A stretch of 64,000 nucleotides of DNA from Symbiodinium natans (Eukaryota > Sar > Dinophyceae > Suessiales > Symbiodiniaceae): contig CAJNDS010002602.1 in NCBI GenBank assembly GCA_905221605.1, positions 62,001 to 126,000 of the forward strand. Direction: 5' to 3'. Under the pieces are notes generated by a model. That model did not search any database, had not been told where the DNA came from, and saw nothing but the letters and a program-made list of their open reading frames with translations. Positions 59,836 through 64,000 of this stretch are shown in pieces. Every line of letters begins with the position of its first letter. Position 1 is the stretch's first letter. A program made the translations under genes and the position numbers.

Positions 59836-60339
59836 GAGCTTGCGTGGGCGGCTCCGCAACATCCTTGAGGTAGCTCTTGAGGAGGGCAACTTGGAGCAGG
59901 CAGATTCGTCTTCAGCATATGAGCTTGCGCTGAATTCCGCTGACCCATGTCGTCTTGCAGGCAGTTCAGGTTGCGGTGGAGCGTCAGAGCCCAGCCCACG
60001 TCCGCGAAGACGCTGCAGGAGAGCGGCTTTCAATGCTTTTCATACTTGTTATATGTGTTAGTTTGATTCTCTGGCGAGAGCATGAGCAAACCAGGGCCTC
60101 CCAAGTCTCGAATCGACTTGCGGTGACCAGGAGACGAGGAAACAATGGCTGGACTGCAGGCCGGAAAGTGATGGACAGTGTGCTGCATGGAGGGCATCCT
60201 CCAATGTATTTCCAACGCGGGATTGCCCGCATGAGCTGTTGAGGTCGAGGTCGATGCAATTCGACGGGAGGGCCGCGATCTGCTGCAGACAGTAGACCGG
60301 CTTTTCACCGATATGCAGGACAAAGCGCTGTCATATTAG
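59836..60339 (+). CDS. Second helical-repeat locus, 3' end
   Basis: 59836-59899 carries ELESLRGRLRNILEVALEEG, then NLEQ, matching the repeat of 52-57 kb. A 61-nt GC-AG intron (59900-59960, phase 0) joins AVQVAVERQSPAHVREDAAG. After TGTTGAG, 60244-60339 reads VEVDAIRREGRDLLQTVDRL, then FTDMQDKALSY and TAG, a convincing terminal exon. The CS-domain gene separates it from the main array, so it is either a paralogous gene or a continuation with a nested gene. Confidence 0.5.
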
Positions 60340-60519
60340 GCGATGCGTAAGCAGCGAGTGGCACGTTGTTGTATGTCTTGATGCTCAGGAAAGCCTGCGT
60401 GCTAGCCAAGATATTCTTCGCCGAGCTTGTTCGTCAATGTGGAAACAAATTTGGCTTGAAAGGGAAAGAGCCGCAAGATGTTTCAGTTCCCTTATAGCAA
60501 GCAGTTGAGCACAACACCA

Positions 60520-60990
60520 CCACCACCACACTACCGCAACCACGACAGCTGCAAGCACCACCACCAGCAGCCACAATCCACACCCAGCACCGCCACCACA
60601 GCCGCCACCACTAGAACAACAGCAACAACAGCAACAACAGCAACAACAGCAACAACAGCAACAAACAGCAACAACAGCAACACAGGCAACAACAGCAACA
60701 GCAGCAACAACAAACACCAGGAACAGCAGGAGCAGCAGCAAACGGCAGCAAACGGCAGCAAACGGCAGCAAACGGCAGCAAACGGCAGCAAACGGCAGCA
60801 ACAGCAGCAACAGCAGCAACTCCAGCAACAGCAGCAACAGCAGCAACAGCAGCAGCAACAGCGACGACGACGACGGCGGCGGCGGCGACGGCGACGACGA
60901 CGACGACAACGACAACGACAACGACGACACCAACAACAAACAACGATAACAACACCAAGCACCAACAGTCAACAGCAGGGACAGCAGCAA
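60520..60990. repeat. CAA/CAG/CGA trinucleotide tract with a 10-bp repeat
   Basis: Imperfect CAACAG and ACGACG repeats with six tandem AACGGCAGCA units at 60741-60800. All long frames over it (poly-Gln/Thr on plus, poly-Cys/Leu/Val on minus) are artefacts. Confidence 0.85.
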
Positions 60991-61389
60991 CATGAACCTT
61001 GACAGCGACGACGACAACGACAACAACCATAACTATAATCGCGACCATTTGGAGTATTTGGACGAGAAGCTTGAAAGTACAGCGTTGCCCTGTCTTCTCC
61101 CGAGCATTTCAATGGAAATATCGGCAAAGAAGCTCCAGCTGCAAATCGCTGTGGGTGAAGCTTCGCCAGGCTGCGTACAAGGCCCTAGGGCCTCTCTATT
61201 TCCTCGCCTAGACAAAACAAAGAAGGACAAAGCACACAAAGGTCAACTAAATCCTCGCCTGTTATAATGAGGTGTCCTTTGATAGTGGGGTTTTGTTTTT
61301 GGGTTTTTTCACCACCTTCGGTGTGGGGTTGTCCGATTTTAAACTCAACTCTTCTCCTTGCCCGGAACTCTTCTCCTCGCCCGGTCTAC

Positions 61390-61725
61390 TCCTACAGACT
61401 CCCTGGAGTGCCCAACCCCAGAAACTCGTGCCCAACCCCTGGAGTGCACAATCTCAGAGAATAGCTGGAGTACCCAGCCCCAGAGACTTTCTGGAGGGCC
61501 AATCCAGAGCGACTCCCTGGAGTGCCCAACTACAGAAGCTTTCTGGAGTGCCCAACCCCAGAGACTCCCTGTGCCCAACCCCAGAGACTTCCTGGAGTGC
61601 CCAGCCACCCAAAGACAGGAGTGCCCAAGCGCCTGAAATGTCCAACCCCAGACACTGCCTGAAATGCCCAACCCAGAGACTCCCTGGAGTGCCCAACCCC
61701 AGAGGCTCCCTGAAGGTGGGGATGT
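61390..61725. repeat. Minisatellite, about 26-27-nt unit
   Basis: About ten diverged copies of CTGGAGTGCCCAACCCCAGA plus GACTCC, with several truncated units. Minus-strand Gly/Trp/Leu-rich frames come from it. Confidence 0.85.
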
Positions 61726-61739
61726 TCGAAGTAAAATAA

Positions 61740-62100
61740 TTTGGTGGTGGAACAGCAAAGACTAAACAACCACATGCAACAGCAAACAATCTAAAATGCA
61801 AGCAACAACAAGCGACGGCAAACAACAAGAGATAACAACAGACAAAAGAAAGCAACAACACAACCAACACGAACCAACACAACGTGGTTCGCGCTTTTGT
61901 GTTGCGTTGTTCAAGTGCGGGCCCCAAGTTCTGAAGAGTCAGGGCGGGGATCGTTTTTTGTTTGGGGAGTCTGGGAGTCTGGGGCGGGTGTAGCGTCGAG
62001 ACCATGTATGTAGACTTCGGGAAAGGAACCGAAGGCAACCAAGGAACAAAAAACGGCGCCGCCTGCAGGTAACACACCGAAATAAGCAGATCGACATATC
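61740..62100. other. No gene recognised (CAA-rich then unique)
   Basis: 61770-61890 is CAACAA-rich. The rest shows nothing recognisable. Confidence 0.4.
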
Positions 62101-62104
62101 GATA

Positions 62105-62215
62105 TTGTCGAGTGTTTCGAGGACCTGCAGCAGGCGAACCTGCGCTTGGCGCAGCGCCTTGATCTTGTCCCGCAGCTGAAGATAAACCGGAAGCATGCTT
62201 GGATTCGCTTGATGC
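62105..62215 (+). CDS. Candidate coiled-coil exon, strand uncertain
   Basis: Plus reads IVECFEDLQQANLRLAQRLD; minus reads LQLRDKIKALRQAQVRLLQV. Both look helical. No further evidence. Confidence 0.25.
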
Positions 62216-62567
62216 ACGTGTGTTATCGTATGTTGTGCAGTGCTTGTTTGACTTCTGGTTGCACCCAGTGTTGTGGAGCCCTCGTTCAGGCCGCCCGCCC
62301 ACAGCGACAGGTCGGGGCTGGGGCAATCGCACGCGCGGCGCGCTTTACGATCTGGGTGCGCCTTTGCGGTGCTACAATGCTACAAGTGCTGGAATTCCTA
62401 GCTTCAGTGGAATTCCTAGCTTCTAGTACGGTTTCGAACAAATCAGGCCTCTTCACCACCCGGCAGCTTTTGGACCAACCAGTAACCTGACGACAGGAGT
62501 TGAATCCGTTTTGTCTGGCAGTTGGTGACATGCCGTCCTACATTGAATGGAGCTAGAAGTGTTTTTG

Positions 62568-62832
62568 CTCCTCTCCCCTCTCTCCTCCTCCTCCCCTCTC
62601 CTCCTCCCCTCTCCTCCTCCCCTCTCCTCCTCCCCTCTCCTCCCCTCTCCTCCTCCCTTCTCCTCCTCCCCTCTCCTCTCTCCTCTCCTCCTCCCCTCTC
62701 CTCCTCCCCTCCTCCCCCCCCCCCTCCTCCCCCTCTCCTCCCTCTCTCTCTCCTCCCCTCTCCTCCCTCTCCTCCCCTCTCCTCCCATCTCCTCCCCTCT
62801 CCTCCCTCTCCTCCCTCTCTCCCCTCTGCCCC
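62568..62832. repeat. Pyrimidine tract (CTCCTCCCCT)n
   Basis: About 265 nt almost entirely C and T on plus. It could form triplex (H-DNA). Arg/Gly/Glu frames on minus are artefacts. Confidence 0.9.
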
Positions 62833-63107
62833 CTCCTCACCGGTACTAACCTCACCACCCCAGGATGATTGCAACAAGGCCCGAAAAGCCTCCACAATGC
62901 TACAAAACACGTGAAACAGCACGGCGCCCTATGCGCCCGCTACCAACCATGAAATATGCACGTTTCCATAGGATTTGCAAGGTGGTTACAAGCCTGCTAG
63001 TGGGAATGTCGAAGAAAATAAGTTCCGCGCCTGGCAGGCTGCCCCACTTCCACATCTTGCGCTGAGCTTTGGCTAAACTTTGAGGGAGGCTTGAGGCTAT
63101 TTGAGGC

Positions 63108-63322
63108 TTGCAGAAGGCAAAAGTGCAAGCGGCACCCATAGACCCTGAAGCGACCCTGGGCTCTGCATCCTTGGCTGGGATGTGTCGTGAGCGACAAGGA
63201 CTGAGGAGCAGGCGCTTGCGATGCTGCCGCAGGAAGGAGACCTGCCCGGCTTGCAGGCCGGGGCTGACAACGATGCAGTGGCGCTGTTCCATGAATCTGG
63301 ATTGCCAGCTGTGCTGGATTAG
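63108..63322 (+). CDS. Last exons of an unrecognised gene
   Basis: About 63108-63180 reads KAKVQAAPIDPEATLGSASL after GCTTGCAG. After GAGGAGCAG, 63212-63322 reads ALAMLPQEGDLPGLQAGADN, then DAVALFHESGLPAVLD and TAG. The second block is a convincing C-terminal exon with helical texture somewhat like the repeats upstream (ALAML..EG.L..L). The body of the gene was not found. Confidence 0.4.
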
Positions 63323-63560
63323 TTAGATGTTCGTCGTGTGATCGTTGACATCCCGTTGTCCTTGCTTACGCACCGCAGTGCCCACCATCATCTCATATAG
63401 TCCACCAGAATACTGGGCTCCGCATCTCGGCTTGAGGGCGTCTCGGTTTGCACCTCAGGTTCGTGGGCTTTGTCGGGGTAATCGACCATTGCTTTCCAAG
63501 CGCGTGGCCTGAGCCCTTAAGAACCTAAATATGAATATGAATGCAACTAGAAATAAATAC

Positions 63561-63675
63561 CTACACATATACATATACATAGACATATATGTATATGTAT
63601 ACTTATACTTTTACATGTATATGTATACATATATATATGTATACATATATATATGTGTATAAATGAAAATAAATA

Positions 63676-63712
<37 letters not shown>

Positions 63713-63735
63713 GTGTACTTGTACTTTTTTTACAC

Positions 63736-63767
<32 letters not shown>

Positions 63768-63776
63768 TTATTTATG
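63561..63776. repeat. TA-rich tract with ACATATA/TATGTATA palindromes
   Basis: Alternating ACATATATATGTATAC units. Self-complementary and cruciform-prone. Lys/Tyr/Ile-rich frames over it are artefacts. Confidence 0.85.
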
Positions 63777-64000
63777 TGGGGTGTGTTTTTATGGTACTGT
63801 CAGTCCTGGAGGATCCCTCATGGCTACATCCTGGCTCACATACATGTAGATGCAGCATGACACAACGCGGCCTGCAAGAAGCTCTGTGCGATGTCAGGCT
63901 CAAGTGGGCCGAATGCGAGAGGAGAGCCAGACACTGCGCTCGACCGTCGATCGGCTGACACGCGAGATGGAGGTGCAGCCGCAACTGCATGGTAGACTTT

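Noticed and set aside
60385-61048. Poly-Cys/Leu/Val minus and poly-Gln/Thr/Arg plus frames
   Set aside because: Pure translations of CAA/CAG/CGA repeats.
61454-62332. 292-codon minus-strand frame
   Set aside because: Half of it is translated minisatellite.
62443-62922. Arg/Gly/Glu-rich minus and Pro/Ser/Leu plus proteins
   Set aside because: Translations of the pyrimidine tract.
1-64000. CRISPR arrays, bacterial operons, tRNA/rRNA genes, retroelement enzymes
   Set aside because: Looked for by eye on both strands; none could be supported. A tRNA scan and a repeat-library search would be needed to exclude small or decayed copies.

Overview
The window looks like nuclear DNA of a dinoflagellate, probably Symbiodiniaceae-like. 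The evidence is an alveolin (cortical alveolus protein) gene, many introns with GC-AG or GT-AG borders, an intron flanked by a direct repeat, a DCxxG...W...WCC protein of a type I associate with dinoflagellates, abundant microsatellites and long C or G runs. I saw no bacterial operons, CRISPR, tRNA, rRNA or reverse transcriptase. Most real coding sequence is broken into short exons. Recognisable protein motifs, AG acceptors and matching codon phase across introns guided the models; exon ends marked approximate are inference.

Left part (1-18.9 kb, all plus strand): a left-truncated COR-domain (ROCO-type) gene; a long multi-exon gene that reads as a CHAT (caspase-like) protease domain followed by a STAND/NB-ARC-type NTPase (2.6-10.6 kb); an intact intronless 546-residue DUF3431-type membrane protein lying between two CHAT exons; scattered candidate exons; a DCxxG/WCC-motif gene; and a two-exon alveolin whose 518-nt intron looks like an introner.

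Middle (18.9-49.5 kb): mostly exon fragments of unknown function, then a bestrophin-family channel gene (27.7-30.6 kb, most exons resolved), further exon fragments, a degenerate telomere-like tract next to 90 consecutive G, and an AAT/C45-type Ntn-hydrolase-like gene (42.4-45.4 kb) with several introns resolved to the base.

Right part (49.5-64 kb): an unusual gene or gene cluster in which nearly every exon carries one copy of a degenerate helical repeat (LR..L..A..SGKLE.AL..L), with a related copy at 59.8-60.3 kb. Between them lies a protein with a CS/p23-like C-terminal domain. The end of the window is dominated by CAA/CAG, a 26-27-nt minisatellite, a 265-nt pyrimidine tract and TA-rich repeats, with a terminal exon of an unknown gene at 63.2 kb.

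The most interesting system is the CHAT-STAND gene, possibly continuous with the upstream COR exons: a predicted NTPase-gated caspase-like protease, the architecture used in immune or cell-death signalling elsewhere.
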